Shown one piece after another: positions 1 through 11,273 of a stretch of DNA of 64,000 bases. The stretch is from NCBI GenBank assembly GCA_050084515.1, contig CM114274.1:41850001-41914000 (forward strand), given 5' to 3'. The stretch comes from Blasia pusilla. Its lineage: Eukaryota; Marchantiophyta; Marchantiopsida; Blasiales. A program made the position numbers and the translations under genes. The notes beneath the pieces are model-generated. The model worked only from the letters and a program-made list of their open reading frames with translations, was not told where the DNA came from and did not search any database. Position 1 is the first letter of the stretch. Every line of letters starts with the position of its first letter.

Positions 1-516
1 TAACATGGTGAATGCAAGTTTGCTAGTTTTAGAACCCGTAAATAAGGGTTGACAAGCATCCCTTAACACCTAAGACTGTGTAGCCCATTCGTCCTCACCA
101 CTTCCCCTTTCAAATTCGTCTACCCCCATCTCAAATGGCACTTGATCCTCATCTTCGATTCTAGCATCTAGTTGTATCTCTGTTGGCAAATCTTGGACTT
201 GTCCCATGTCATAGGTATGGAAAGCCTCATTGATCATCCGATGGATACCTAACGTTTTGTCAATTTCCAACGGTGGATCACTACATGACTGATTTAAATC
301 AGTTATAACATCACTATGATCTAGAGTAATGTGATTATCACCATGGTGGCCTTCATTTGATTTCCACTCCTCATCTGATGAATCATAATCATCAGGATTT
401 ACCCAAATTTGTTTGGGAGGAAATCTCTTATTTTGAATGAGGTGCTTTTCTACAATGTGTACTAATCTCAATTTTATCCCTTTGCATTCACTACACGGGC
501 ACTTTAGTTTCTTCAA
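1..516 (-). pseudogene. CACTA (En/Spm) transposase fragment, Transpos_assoc region
   Basis: On the minus strand this reads KLKCPCSECKGIKL, then an HLIQNKRFPPKQIWVNPDD stretch. That is the Cys-Cys-His pattern and trailing tryptophan region of the transposase-associated N-terminal domain of plant CACTA transposases. An acidic linker of about 100 residues follows. The frame meets one TAG at 70-72 and then continues in the same frame to the window edge with LRDACQPLFTG and SKTSKLAF, which resembles the next conserved block of the same proteins. So one in-frame stop interrupts an otherwise continuous reading, and the gene runs off the left edge. No ATG is visible at the upstream end (516), where the frame only has TTG, so an upstream exon or 5' truncation is likely. 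The family call is from known motifs; no terminal repeats can be seen here. Confidence 0.7.
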
Positions 517-1090
517 CCCAAGAACTCTTGCTGCTTCTTTCTCTCTAAGCTAGATCCTTTCGTCATGGGAAGCGATCCTCCCAACATCACTTAGACTTGG
601 CCTAGCTCTTTTAAATTGCCCTGTTCTCTACATTCTAATAGACCAAACGATATGTGTGAAAATGGGCTACATAAGATAGAACTGTCCTTCATTCACTTCT
701 ATTAATTATGTGTTCTAACGGGTGATAGGAGTTTACGTCACATCCATGTTCTATCAATAGTCTAAGAAGATATCAACCAAAGTAACTTATTAAGATGGAG
801 GTTTTTCTTCTCTTTAGGTACTTATTGGTCAAATCACAAATTATAGAAAAGTACTGATTCTCCTCGCCTCCCCCATTCAAAGATTGTTGCTATCACCTGC
901 ATTATGGATCCAAAAACCATCTTATAAGTAGAATGTGGAACATCATTTATAATATAGGTTGATCAGGTTGAGAGGATCGCTTGAAGAGAAGGGCCCTATG
1001 CTCCTACCTCATACGTCATGGAAATCTTCACCATACCATCTACTTTACCTGATTGGGATCCCCAATAGACTTTACTTACCACTGCTACAG
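517..1090. other. Intergenic, nothing recognised
   Basis: No convincing open frame, repeat or RNA gene was seen between the CACTA fragment and the first duplicated segment. Confidence 0.5.
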
Positions 1091-1096
1091 CTTTGG

Positions 1097-1157
1097 GCAA
1101 TGAATCAAGGCTACTGAATATGTTGAACAATTATGGTGCTACCAGTTTAGCAATATC
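1097..1157 (+). repeat. Partial duplicate of 2,779-2,837
   Basis: The segment around CTACTGAATATGTTGAACAA is repeated with about 80-85% identity (by eye) at 2,779-2,837. Both end in a short AGCAATAT block. It looks like a duplicated piece of the decayed gene described at 1,870-2,840. Confidence 0.55.
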
Positions 1158-1159
1158 AA

Positions 1160-1318
1160 TATATGCTCTTGCTCTGTGTGTCGTGAATTTTATGCAAGAG
1201 AGCAAGTAATGACTAGAGGTTTCGTCCCCATCGTCAAACAAGGCGCAAGAGTTTAGTTGTGTTCCCATCCTGCTTTTCTTATGGTTCAAGGGGATTCCTC
1301 CCCCTTCTGAATGCACGG
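1160..1318 (+). repeat. Direct repeat, copy 1 (partner near 12,245-12,425)
   Basis: This stretch and 12,245-12,425 share long blocks such as TATGCTCTTGCTCTGTGT, GTGACTAGAGGTT-type sequence and GGTTCAAGGGGATT, in the same orientation. The second copy has extra bases around a GATGATGGTGATG run. The pair lies on either side of the Ty3-like element but does not show clear LTR ends, so it may be a separate dispersed repeat. Confidence 0.6.
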
Positions 1319-1517
<199 letters not shown>

Positions 1518-1869
1518 CGGGATGGATGGACATCAAAAGCTAGCCATCTCCAATTTAGGGAGTGGTATTCTCTACGAAGTGGTCTGATGGGGCGAACTTT
1601 TAGGTTTAAATGTCTAAGATCGTCATAGAAATTGGAGCCCTCCCCAATGACCGTGATGATCTATCGTATGCAATGGGCCCTGTTCTTTGGGAGTTTACCA
1701 AGAGAATAGTTGGGTTAATAGGATAACCAGAACGGATTTACAGTTGCATTAAAACCCACTCATGACAATCAAATTGTTCAAAAACATCAACCTTCAAATT
1801 TTCACTAGGAGAAGAGGATTGGAATACAGTAACGATGGGGATGAGAATGGAGACGGCCTCAATTGTTGC

Positions 1870-2840
1870 TTTGACACTTGCTTGACAAACTGGAAAATGC
1901 TACTGAACTAGTGACAATGTTCGTGCAGATAGTGGCGTTTGCTGTTTTAGCGGACCAGGCCTCTGCCTTGGCAACAAAAGAAGCGTTGAATCTAAGTAAG
2001 AAATGTGGATGGAATAGAACTTTTTCCGAGGCTCTCAGGAAAATAATGCGCATGAAGTATAGACCAGTTTATGCTACATTGACGAGAATGAACGAGTTAG
2101 GACCTTTGTCTTTCAAAAGAAACACTTCGTACATTTGCTCCAAATCGTAAGTGAAGAGAGTGAAAAGGCTTATTTCTGAAGCATGACTTGGAGTCACGCT
2201 TAGCCAGAAAGACTTTCTTTGATGAAGCTGTGGAAAGAAATTTGCATCATTGGCTTTCTGTATACAGCGGAGCTCAAGTTTGGGTTGGAGAGAAATAATT
2301 CTCCTGTAATGTGCATCATCTTCTATTGCAGGGCCTTAAATTTGATCCCCACACTGGAGCAACTTAATACATTGAACTTGCAAGAGAAAATTCACGGACA
2401 AAGCATTCCCGCTCAGGTTTGAATTCCTATGGCAAATTCTCAGTGAGTGAAGCAGTTGAGAGAAATTGTTGGAAGTTAAAGGCAAGATTAAGGGCTACTC
2501 AAGCTATATTGAGTAAACTCTGGCTTAGATTGAGTAAAATTGATTGTTCGGTGCTGATTTCATAGATAAGTTTTCTTGCAGTAGGAGTGACTTCACTATT
2601 AGGATTGTCTTCAGCGTCAAGTATTCAATCTAGAAAGCTCTTGAAATGGGTTTGAAGGATTTAACGGTATCTTTCTGGAAAATACCTGGTTTGTAAAGGA
2701 CAACTTGGTGCTTTCGAGAAGAAGTACAAAGGTCTAATTGGTACTCTTGGAGCTTATCCTGATCCGGATATTTATCTAGGCAGTGAATCTAGGCTACTGA
2801 ATGTGTTGAATAATTTTGTTACCAGCTTAGCAATATGTCA
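1870..2840 (+). pseudogene. Decayed host gene fragment, helical N-terminal domain (RPW8/NLR-like suspected)
   Basis: Frame 1,878-2,150 encodes a helical stretch rich in Leu, Ala and Lys (LDKLENATELVTMFVQIVAF, later CGWNRTFSEALRK and MKYRPVYATLTRMNELGPL). Coding-like sequence continues after frame changes with SQKDF, FDEAVERNLHHWLSVYSGAQ and, near 2,359, LEQLNTLNLQEKIHGQSIP. At least two frameshifts or lost introns and several stops break it, so it cannot make one protein as it stands. A third island near 2,700-2,840 reads QLGAFEKKYKGLIGTLGAYP. The arrangement of helices and the MxYRP...ELGPL segment remind me of the N-terminal helical (RPW8-like) regions of plant NLR-type proteins. That is a weak family guess; a different helical adaptor domain is equally possible. 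Confidence 0.35.
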
Positions 2841-2922
2841 CGTCTTTTAGGATAGATCCGTGAGATCTAGTAGAGTGCCTTCGTGAATAGTGGAGGACAT
2901 GCTCATTAGGTTGAGGATGACC

Positions 2923-4700
2923 TGTTGAGGCCCCGAGAAATATGAGAGAGCAGGTTTCCCCTTCGTTTCGGCTCATTTGGAGCCATATTGAGGAACTTAC
3001 TATTTTAGGTAAGTACCATTTTGAGTATATGATCGACTTTATATTTTTGGTAAGTGGCCCTTGACCTCCTACATCAGGTCAAGAGCCAAGGAGGTGACTT
3101 GGGATAATAGGTTACCATGGAGAGAGCTTGAGAGAGGGGAGGGATATACTTCAAGGAGAGAGAGCTTGAGAGCTCATTCTCTCTTTGTTGAACCTTTTGG
3201 CATGAGGCGGCAGAGCTATGGCTCCTTGCCTTGTGAGTGTAACCCAAGCCTCTTATTAGGAGAGTGGGTTTGGTTCGACATGAGAGGGAGTGCACACCTT
3301 TGAGAGCTATAGTGTGAGATGGTGTAGAGAGAGATTGGATCTTACTTTACAAAGAGAGAATGAGAGAATGAGAGAGTGAGAGAGCTTCATGGGGGAGCTC
3401 GCTAGTCACTCGCTATTTTTGCAGGTTAGGGACCGTGTTCCCTATTTAGCGGCTCATGGGAGTGCTCACCGGAGCAAGGGCTACTTTGATTGTTCTTTGC
3501 ATTTGCCGATTTTTTGTGTGGAAGAGTGGCGCGTGGAAGCGCTGCCCAATTTCTGATAAGGATTGATTATGGGGGCGGGTTGCCCCGTTTCTGTGCTCTC
3601 GGGAGCACCATATAGCTTGCTGATTTGTATTTTTATAGGTTTTACATTTTCGTTGGGAGAAATCAGCGCGGAAGCGCTGCCAAATTTTGTGTAGGAGAAA
3701 GAGACATTTGGCTTTACAATATTCCCCGTAAGTTTTTATTGAAATGTTTAATTCCAAATATTTTTTGACGCCGTTGTAGATCGTAAAGCTGTGCACATTC
3801 TGCAACAAAAAATGTGCAATTTGGAGTTGCAAGTAAAAAGTTATGGTCAATCTTGCAAAACTGCCACTGCTAGGCAATTTTTAGGGTTAAATTGTTCAAA
3901 CCCTAAACCTGCCGCCACGCTGGCGGCGGTCGTCGCCGTCATAGTCACCATCAGCGTCGATGGTCAATCTTCACCGTCAATAGTCAATCGTCGCCATCAT
4001 AGTCACTGTCACGGTCAACAGTCTGCCGTTTCCGTTGCCCAGCGTTGCTCAGAGCCGCATTTGGCCATTGTCCACCCTTTGGTTGCCATTGCCGTCCTTA
4101 CGGAGTGGAGGATCTTCCACGACCACCGTTGATTCTCTGATTTGCGCCACCACCACGTACTTTGGTTTGGCTGCCACCGTCATTGCAATTTTTTCATCAA
4201 CCTGTGATGATAGATGACATCCGGTTATGGTGTTTGAGTTTTGATTTCATGGTGCTATGTTGTGATTGGTAGCCGCTCGATGACAATTGATTACCGTGCC
4301 GCTCATGGCCGCACCGCACTGTACCATCTCGATTGCAGAGCCGCACCGTCATTGTGTGGGTTTATTGTTGATTGAGGAGGGTATGCCGCCAAGTGTGGCA
4401 TCCCACCATCGAGGGCCGTGCCGTTCGTAGCCGTTCTGTACCGCCTGCAACGCCGCACCGTTTTGTTGGAACCGCACCGTTCCGTTGGAACTGCACTGTC
4501 CATTGAGGAGTTTTGAGCAGCGTGAGTACGGGAGGAGTATGACTTGCTGATTGGAGGAGTTGTCTCCACGACCCAGTTGGGGTCGAGATTTGCAGTTGCT
4601 AGGAGCGACATCGATATGTGTTTAGGTTACCCATTATGGTCCTTTACCGTGCACGCATGAGGGATTATGGGATTTGGGTAGTTTATTTGGGGATATTGGG
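2923..4700 (+). mobile_element. Candidate 5' LTR and leader of the Ty3-like element
   Basis: A TGTTGAGGCC start at 2,923 follows directly after the decayed gene and could be the 5' LTR edge. GAGAGA-rich sequence follows (3,110-3,400), and a GGAAGCGCTGCC motif occurs twice (near 3,532 and 3,670). From 3,890 to 4,550 the DNA is rich in GCC/GTC-like triplets (CGTCGCCGTCAT type) with no convincing long frame. The 3' LTR is not recognisable, so the boundaries cannot be tested internally. No clear tRNA primer-binding site was found. Confidence 0.3.
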
Positions 4701-5089
4701 TTGTGTGGATGTTGAGAGCATCATTTATGTATGTGGTTTAGGGGACATAGGCCTGTGTGGGATGTCCAGAGTTGAGGGTAGGTTGTCGATGAGATGATAG
4801 CCTGGTCGATTCGCCTCACCACGCCGCTTGTTGCCGCACGTTATACGTCTCGGGGAGGGAGAGTGTAGATCGAGTGCCGCATGTTTGGGATGAGTGATTG
4901 AGGGATTACTTGCGAGGCTGAGAGTGATCGTGTGAGAGGGGCACGAGGGCCATCACGGCATCCTTTCAGGATTTTGAGAGGCGAGGTAGTGGACCTCAGA
5001 GTAGCTCTGGAGGGTTTACCCGGAGTGGTGCGAGGTTTCGAGGGTCTCCACGTGAGAGACCATCTCAATCTCCTTTTGTATTGTCTTCA

Positions 5090-6600
5090 GACGAGGGGGA
5101 GCATATAGAGGAGTGTGTTAGTGATCCATTGTACAAATTGAGTGGTCCTACCAGTTGGGCGTGCGAGATGGACGACCGGGGTAGAGGACAACATAAGTTT
5201 TCGGGTACTGTAGACACCATAGAGCTACACGGAGTTTAGGAGTTGGTGTGACTCATGGCGGGCTAGGAACTCTAGAGAGTTCAACCCGTTCTGACATGGA
5301 ATGGTGTGTTCCAGCATTTAGAGGAGGCACCTATGGACGATTACCATGAGTTCTCCCACAAATATGCCCAGGAGATTGAAGCATGACGACTCTACTATGA
5401 CCCACACTATGTGTCATGGACGAAGCCGTTCCCAGATGAGGAGGAGGAGTCAGGAGAGTCTACTTCCTCTTCCACTAGTGATGTTTTAGGAGGGGTCACT
5501 CGCATTGGAGCTGTTGCACCGTCTAGTCGAGTTCGTTCCAGGTTCAACCCCGTGGTTGAGTTTTTGGCTGAGTTGAGGGCGAGCTAACAAGGGGGTACGG
5601 ACGGAGAAGTTGAGGAGCATCCACGACTTCCAAAGATGCCCGGGTGAGAGTTTTCGTGAGGCTTACACTCGCTTGCGCCGGTTGATCAACGTCACTCAGG
5701 GGGTGACAGAGGCTCAGGCTATCCAGTCATGATATGCAATGCTGGATCGGACCCTGCGGACACGGGTGTGAGAGGGGTGCTTCTTTTGAACACCTCCCCT
5801 ACGTTAACAGATGTTTTTAGGACCGCCAAGAACATTAAGCGCAACATGGCAGAGGAGAGCGTAGCCACCATGTGTTCTGGGCGAGAGCAGTCACAATTTA
5901 CTGCACTACCTGTGCAGCAACGTGGACTGTGAGATAGGTCGACTGTGCCACCACAAGCTCAAGGAGGATACCGGGGGCCGTGCCACAGAGACTTGCGCCT
6001 TCAAACGCGGCTCAGCAGCAGCCGCCTACTATTGCTTGTTGGTCATGTGGTGGAGCCCATCATCAGCGCGATTGCACTCGTCAGGATCATAGACGTGTGC
6101 CTCAACATGGAGGAGGAGATGGTGCTACACCAGGAGGTTATCAGTGTGACGATTGTCAGAGGTGTGTTCAAACACACGCCAGGTGTTTCAGTTTACATCC
6201 TGAGGTTACGTCCGGACCGAGGGCCAGAGAGGGCACCAGAGCGAGTAGCCGGTCGGCATGAGCCTAGAGATTGTGCACCAGGTGGTCCTGTTGGGGGCGA
6301 GGAGCTGGAGTTGCCCGACAGGGTGGTGGAGCTACCCGTGGAGGAGGTAGAGTACCACCACCTAGATGAGGGAGGCGCCCGACGTGAGGCTGGGATCGCT
6401 ACTCAGATTCAACAGCTACAAGAGCAGATTGCCGTTATGGCATTGAGGTTACCCGATGCCGGATCCGTGGCATCAACATCATATGGAGGAGCCAAAGATC
6501 AAGAGGATCCTGGTTGGATGTGCAGGGTTGCTCTGATGGAGGCAGCCGCAGTTGTGACGCGTGGAGCAGCCGCAGAGTTGGATCCACAATGAGGGGAAGC
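5090..6600 (+). pseudogene. Ty3/gypsy-like gag with zinc knuckle, broken
   Basis: Gag-type sequence is spread over several frames. Frame 2 from 5,321 reads EEAPMDDYHEFSHKYAQEIE, then a TGA, then an acidic/serine stretch. Another frame near 5,655 reads REAYTRLRRLINVTQGVTEA, typical of the helical gag core. A Cys/His knuckle, CWSCGGAHHQRDC, is at 6,037-6,075 (CX2C then His and Cys), with a second cysteine-rich run just after (CDDCQRCVQTHARC). Frame 2 then continues as a Gln/Ala-rich linker up to 6,590, where a TGA occurs, and resumes in the same frame up to the protease. The piece is the 5' part of one polyprotein whose remaining domains follow in order to 11,930. Confidence 0.7.
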
Positions 6601-6634
6601 CAAGAAACAAACTAGGCTTCCTCAGTCTTTCACG

Positions 6635-7462
6635 TTGTCCGAGGCGATGAGGACCCCATCGATAGGTCCTGATCAGAGTTCTTGGAGAGTTGGTGATGTT
6701 GTTGGTGTGCACGCACGGAGGGCGATGGGAGAAGCAAGTGCGATGACTCCTATTGTTGATGCTCAAGAGGGGCATGTGTCAAGCACGTTGTTGGGGGTGG
6801 CCACCGTTGTGTACCGCACTCCTTTATTTTCTGCTTCCGATGTTATGATGTTGGGGGGTACGCCCGCCAAGGCTTTTCGGCTGGCCACTTCACTATGTGA
6901 GCGCAGAGTTGGAGTTCTTGCATCACGCTCACAGGTGATTGCAGAGGAGGTGATGGACTTGCCCTTGGAGCGGATGCTTGGGCCGTCCACGTTAGATTCA
7001 TGGTAGGCTGCGGTTGCTAGGATGGCGGAGATTCCCGCTAGACCCGCGATAGAGCCTGCCATGGCTTCTCCTGCTGTTGTGTTGTTGGATAACCAAGGAG
7101 CGGCCTTCCTGTTGGTGAGTCCCAGAGATAGAGCTTTTAGTCCGCAACGCGTCTTGTTGAATTCAGGAGCACAATCCCTAATGTTGGGGAAAGCGTCATT
7201 TAGAGGATTGGGCTTGACGAGAGCCGATGTGGAGCGTTGTCCATTTCGGATACATACATCCTTGGGTGGAGCGAGTACCACACAGTATATCACCCGACAA
7301 GAGATCGTGGTGAGGTTTCGCCCGAGACATCCTATAGATGAGTCCGTGGTGCGAGCCAAGGCGATAGTGATTGATGCAGAGTCCTACGACGTCTTGGTTG
7401 GTGGAGCAGTGTTATACCCGATGGGGTTTTCCCTGGATTATTGGGAGGAGTCAGGATCCTAG
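6635..7462 (+). pseudogene. Retroelement aspartic protease domain, catalytic Asp replaced
   Basis: This is frame 2, continuous with the gag linker except for a TAG near 7,004. The protease core reads VLLNSGAQSLMLGK followed by LGLTRADVERCPF and IDAESYDVLVGGAVLYPMGF, matching the active-site flap and C-terminal strand pattern of retropepsins. The active-site triad is normally Asp-Ser/Thr-Gly; here 7,160-7,162 is AAT (Asn) before SG, one G-to-A change from GAT. The frame closes at 7,462. The protease lies directly upstream of the methyltransferase domain, with a linker of about 270 bp holding more stops (for example TAG at about 7,722). Confidence 0.75.
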
Positions 7463-7739
7463 AGCGTCCTAGCTCATGACCCGTTCGATTCACAAGTGTT
7501 GTGATTGAGCGACGGCCAGGAGAGGTGGCAACCTTAGCAGCATTTAGCAGTGCCATCACTTGGCCTAGTGATTTGATTGAGGACATGTCCATGCAGAGAA
7601 TACTCCCGTTCCTGACATTTCTATGGAGAGGAGTGTTATGGTAACCGGATCATTCCATGGAGAATGGGTACCGTTGTGGGGCTCGACTGAGGAGCTTCGA
7701 CGATTGGCAGATGAGCACGTGTAGACCGCGTGGAGCGAG

Positions 7740-10137
7740 GTGTTTGCACCGGAGTGTGACGGGTCTGAGGAACCCGAGGTTGCAAGGAGTGCTACGATAA
7801 CACCCTTGGATACCACACCCATTGTGTGGTGTATCCCGGAGGAGGATATTCGAGTGTTAGATCTCTTTAGAGGGATTAGCACCGGGTTAGCTGCTGTTTT
7901 GCAAGCTAGAGTGCGAGTGTAGTAGTACCTGTATATAGAGAGTGATGATTTTGTGAGGCACTTCTCACTACGACATGTGGCGCAGTTACGCCTACGTTTT
8001 CCCAACTTATTGTCTGTGTCCGCAGTACACGGGTACTAGAGTTCCCTACCGAGGGATATTTCGTTGCTAGGGGCGCAAGACTTAGATCGGTTAGGCATCA
8101 TTGATTTGGTCATTGCCGGTGTCGTATAGTAAAATCAGCCAGTGTGTAAACTCCTTCCTCATTAAGTGTTAGAGAGATTTTTATTAGTATTAAGAAAATT
8201 AGCTTAGGAAAAGGAAATTCCCATGTTTAAACCTCTTTATGGTGCCTCTTTTATACGGGCCCAACTTTAGGAAAAGAGGTAATAAATAAAGGATGACTTT
8301 ATAAAAGTAAAATAGTGAGATTGGTACTTTAATGAAAAGCAAAAGTAGGCTTGATTGGTGGCTAGGTTAGTTGGGGTAATTTGAAAAATATCAAATGGAT
8401 AAAAGAGGATATTTTGAAAGAGATAAGAGGAAATCTACTTGTGTCAAAATGTGATTGGCTAAGCCTTGAGAGGAAGCCATGTGGCACAAGATAAGATTAG
8501 CTCTATTTCGTACTCTTGTGGATCTCTTGTGAGTATATAAAGAGGAGGGACCTTCAAGGGTTCATCACCTTCTATTCCACATCGTGAGTCTTTTGTGTCA
8601 CTCTTGAGTGTATGACTTTGGGATAGCTTGCTTTTCCAATGAGAGTGGATCACCCCTCTTGGGAGAGTAACTTGACCAGGGTCTATTCTTCGAGAGGTTT
8701 ATAGAGTGTGGTGTGTGTGTGTGTGTGGAGATGAGAGGTTTGTCACCTTAGAGGAGTTTAATCATACTAAAATAATGAATGTTTTGGCTTGTTACTTCCC
8801 CAATGAGAGTGGATTACCCCTCTTGGGAGAATAACTCCGCCAAAACCCATTCTTGAGGAGAATAGAGAATGTTTGTCAAACATGGATAGGGGTGGAGCAC
8901 GAGTTGTGCCCGAATTTCCTTTCCTTAATCTATACCATGTCAAGATACTCTTTGTAGATAGACACTGGTTCACTCGCTATTTAGTTTATCACTTTGGAGA
9001 GGCGTTCATGAACCAAGTCATTCAATCTCCAACTCCGGTGATCCTTCCTATCCTCACATATGGAAGGACATGGGATTGTACTTTGTATATCCTTATATAG
9101 CGATCCATGGACGTCAATAGGCATGTTCAAGTAGGGTTTAATACTAGTTGTGCTATCTTCATCGTATAGAAGCGTAAAATAGTTGGGAATTTGGGGGTCT
9201 GATGTTACGAAGAAGTGATCGCCTCGGCTCTTCCATTTGTGATACCTATCGTGAGAGAATGGAGAATATACATAATAATTTTATATTGAAAAAGGAGATC
9301 TTCTTAGAGAGTTTATCTTGCATCGACCGCGTTTGCCGCAGCTAGAAGGCCTGCCCTTACTCGAAGAAAGGCTCTCGACACGATACTGGTTGGCCATGTC
9401 AAAGCCAATCGAATGCTGGAAGAGGCAGCGGGTTAGCTGACACTCGGTCTAGGTTGTTTTGGGAGATGTTGAGGGTCTTACGGCAGTTGCAGGAGCACCA
9501 GTGTCGTTCTCCACCCTTCATTCTAGAGAATGTGCTGATCTTAGGAGACTCTAGATCATGGGTGGTGACGAGAGCTCATCAAGTGCATGCATGGTTCGGC
9601 CCAACAATTTTCTTGGATGCGGCAAGTGTAGGTTCTAGAGCCCATCGCCCGCGTCTATGGTGGACCAACTTGGTACCCCATGCGTTGTTACGGAGGGCGT
9701 ATGCGAGAGTGGAGCGCCCCTCCCATTTTTTAGTGGATTCAATTCTGGATCCAGGTCGTTGCTCATAGGCAGTGAGGCACGATGATCGACCACCGTTGAC
9801 TGTGGTCAACAGGGTAGGCAAGCCGCAGGCAGCCTTGCCCACGTTTGTGAGTTTTCCCACTTCTTATGCATACAAGGAGGCCGGTCCTGGCTTGGTTTGG
9901 GATGACCAATTCTAGAGGTTGGTGGAGCCCAATGCCGAGAGAGAGCGGGCGATGGGATTTCCCATAGGAGTGACGGCAGTTACGTCAGTATCAGAGGCAT
10001 CACAACGCCATGTCTTGGATCACGCGATGGACCTGAACTTCTTGACATGGATCTTCAGCTTGGGAGTGGCTGAGCAGCGTTGGATGAGATCGCGACAGAT
10101 CACAACGGTTGTGTTGCCTACCGAGCACCATGCCTAC
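7740..10137 (+). pseudogene. C5 cytosine DNA methyltransferase domain inside the retroelement polyprotein
   Basis: Frame 3 from 7,740 carries the SAM-binding motif I, EDIRVLDLFRGISTGLAAVL (DLFRGISTG at 7,860-7,886), then about 70 residues ending in DLVIAG at 8,103-8,120. Reading resumes after an insertion at 9,391 with WPCQSQSNAGRGSGLADTRS (WPCQ at 9,391-9,402, catalytic Cys motif IV) and FILENV (ENV motif VI at 9,526-9,534). SRAHRPRLWWTNL (motif VIII region) and, near 9,940-10,050, ERAMGFP and LDHAMDLNFLTWI (motifs IX/X) follow. This is the canonical order of C5 MTases; the GISTG and ENV contexts resemble DNMT3-type enzymes. Two TAG codons at 7,921-7,926 and others disable it. The C-terminal half is in the same frame (frame 1) as the RT downstream, so it was part of the pol polyprotein. 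Retroelement-borne C5 MTases are known from a few algal and protist lineages. Confidence 0.85.
8121..9390. mobile_element. LTR-like insertion (solo LTR or short element) splitting the MTase
   Basis: The MTase reading stops after DLVIAG and resumes at WPCQ 1.27 kb later, so this block is an insertion. Its left edge reads TGTCG (from 8,120) and near its right edge is CGACA (9,376-9,380), a 5-bp inverted end pair typical of LTRs. The flanks ATTGCCGG and ATACTGG are similar but not identical, so the target duplication is uncertain by a few bases. A TATA-like GAGTATATAAAGAGG lies near 8,530. Inside are two related blocks (8,636-8,700 and 8,799-8,865) sharing CAATGAGAGTGGAT and CCCCTCTTGGGAGA, plus a (TG)n run near 8,710. 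No protein was recognised. Confidence 0.6.
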
Positions 10138-10425
10138 TGAGGCATGGGGCTCGGTAGGCATGAGGTGAGCCCCATGCCTACCGAGGCGGTGGAGGCAGTG
10201 GTTGGGGGCGAGACCCGAGGAGATCGACACACCAAGGGAGATCGAGAGAGACACCCTTGGACTTCTTGGGATGTTTTGTAGGTATGCCAGGAGATAATAG
10301 CCACAACATCGAGCGTGGTTCCGGGCACTACACGAGGAGGAGATCAGAGTTTGCAGTTTTTTGCAAGAGAGCGGCCGAGTGTTGTTGTTCGAGAGAGGGT
10401 TGTACCATAGCAACCATCGATAACC

Positions 10426-11270
10426 GTGCCAGAGAGTCCTACCGTAGTCACGATGGAGACTTGGGAGCCAGATATGGGCCCTAAGTTGACACGAGGAGAG
10501 CGGCGCCGGATACATCAGTTCCTCAGGAGTTATAGGAGCTGCTTTGTGTTTAGCATGGAGGATTTGGGTATGCTGAAGGGACCGGGGATCGGCATTGAGT
10601 TATCGAGTGATACGCCGATCTTCCGACAACCCTACAGGTACAGTGATATGGAGAGGGTTCTGATTCAGAGTAGCAGCCAGGACTTGGTCGGAGCAAGACT
10701 AGTGGAGATGTCGCATGGGGAGTATGCATCTGCCACTGTCATGCCCGCCAAGAAGGATATGCATGGCAACTAGACGGATAGGCGGATGTGTGGGGATTAT
10801 CGACCTATCAATCGGTAGATGAAGTTCGATAGATATGCCATGCCCACCCCTGAGGAGATCTTTGATGCGATTGGTCACGCAAAGGTCTTTAGTTCATTGG
10901 ATTTGCGAGCCGGATACCATCAGCTGCCTATCAGATTGGAGGAAAGGCAGAAGACGGCATTTTGGGGCATCGATCCTCACGGGATGGATTGTTTGAACCA
11001 GTGGCGGTTCTCACCATTTTGGTTAAAGACTACCTCGACTGAGTTTCAGAGGGTCATGGATAGGATCTTGGCTGGTCTGGATTTTGCTAGGTGTTATATT
11101 GATGACATTGTAGTCTTTAGCGCCACGGTTGAGGAGCATGAGCGACATCTAGAGGAGGTGTTTCAACAATTGCAATTACATGGGCTGAAGCTACATCCAA
11201 GCAAGTGCAAGTTCTTCTACGACCAAATTGAGTACTTGGGTCATACGATATACCTAGGGGGCCTTGGTGT
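10426..11270 (+). pseudogene. Ty3/gypsy reverse transcriptase domain
   Basis: Frame 1 encodes the RT: FRQPYRYSDMERVLIQ, then CGDYRPINR, the palm segment FSSLDLRAGYHQLPIR, FQRVMDRILAGLDFARC, and the catalytic YIDDIVVFS with the YIDD box at 11,095-11,106. EYLGHTIYLGGLGV closes the thumb. Stops at about 10,773, 10,816 and 11,272 interrupt one continuous frame; the last two are consistent with Gln-to-stop (CAG to TAG). Order and motifs are those of Ty3/gypsy pol. It follows the MTase domain after a spacer of about 290 bp. Confidence 0.9.
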
Positions 11271-11273
11271 TTA

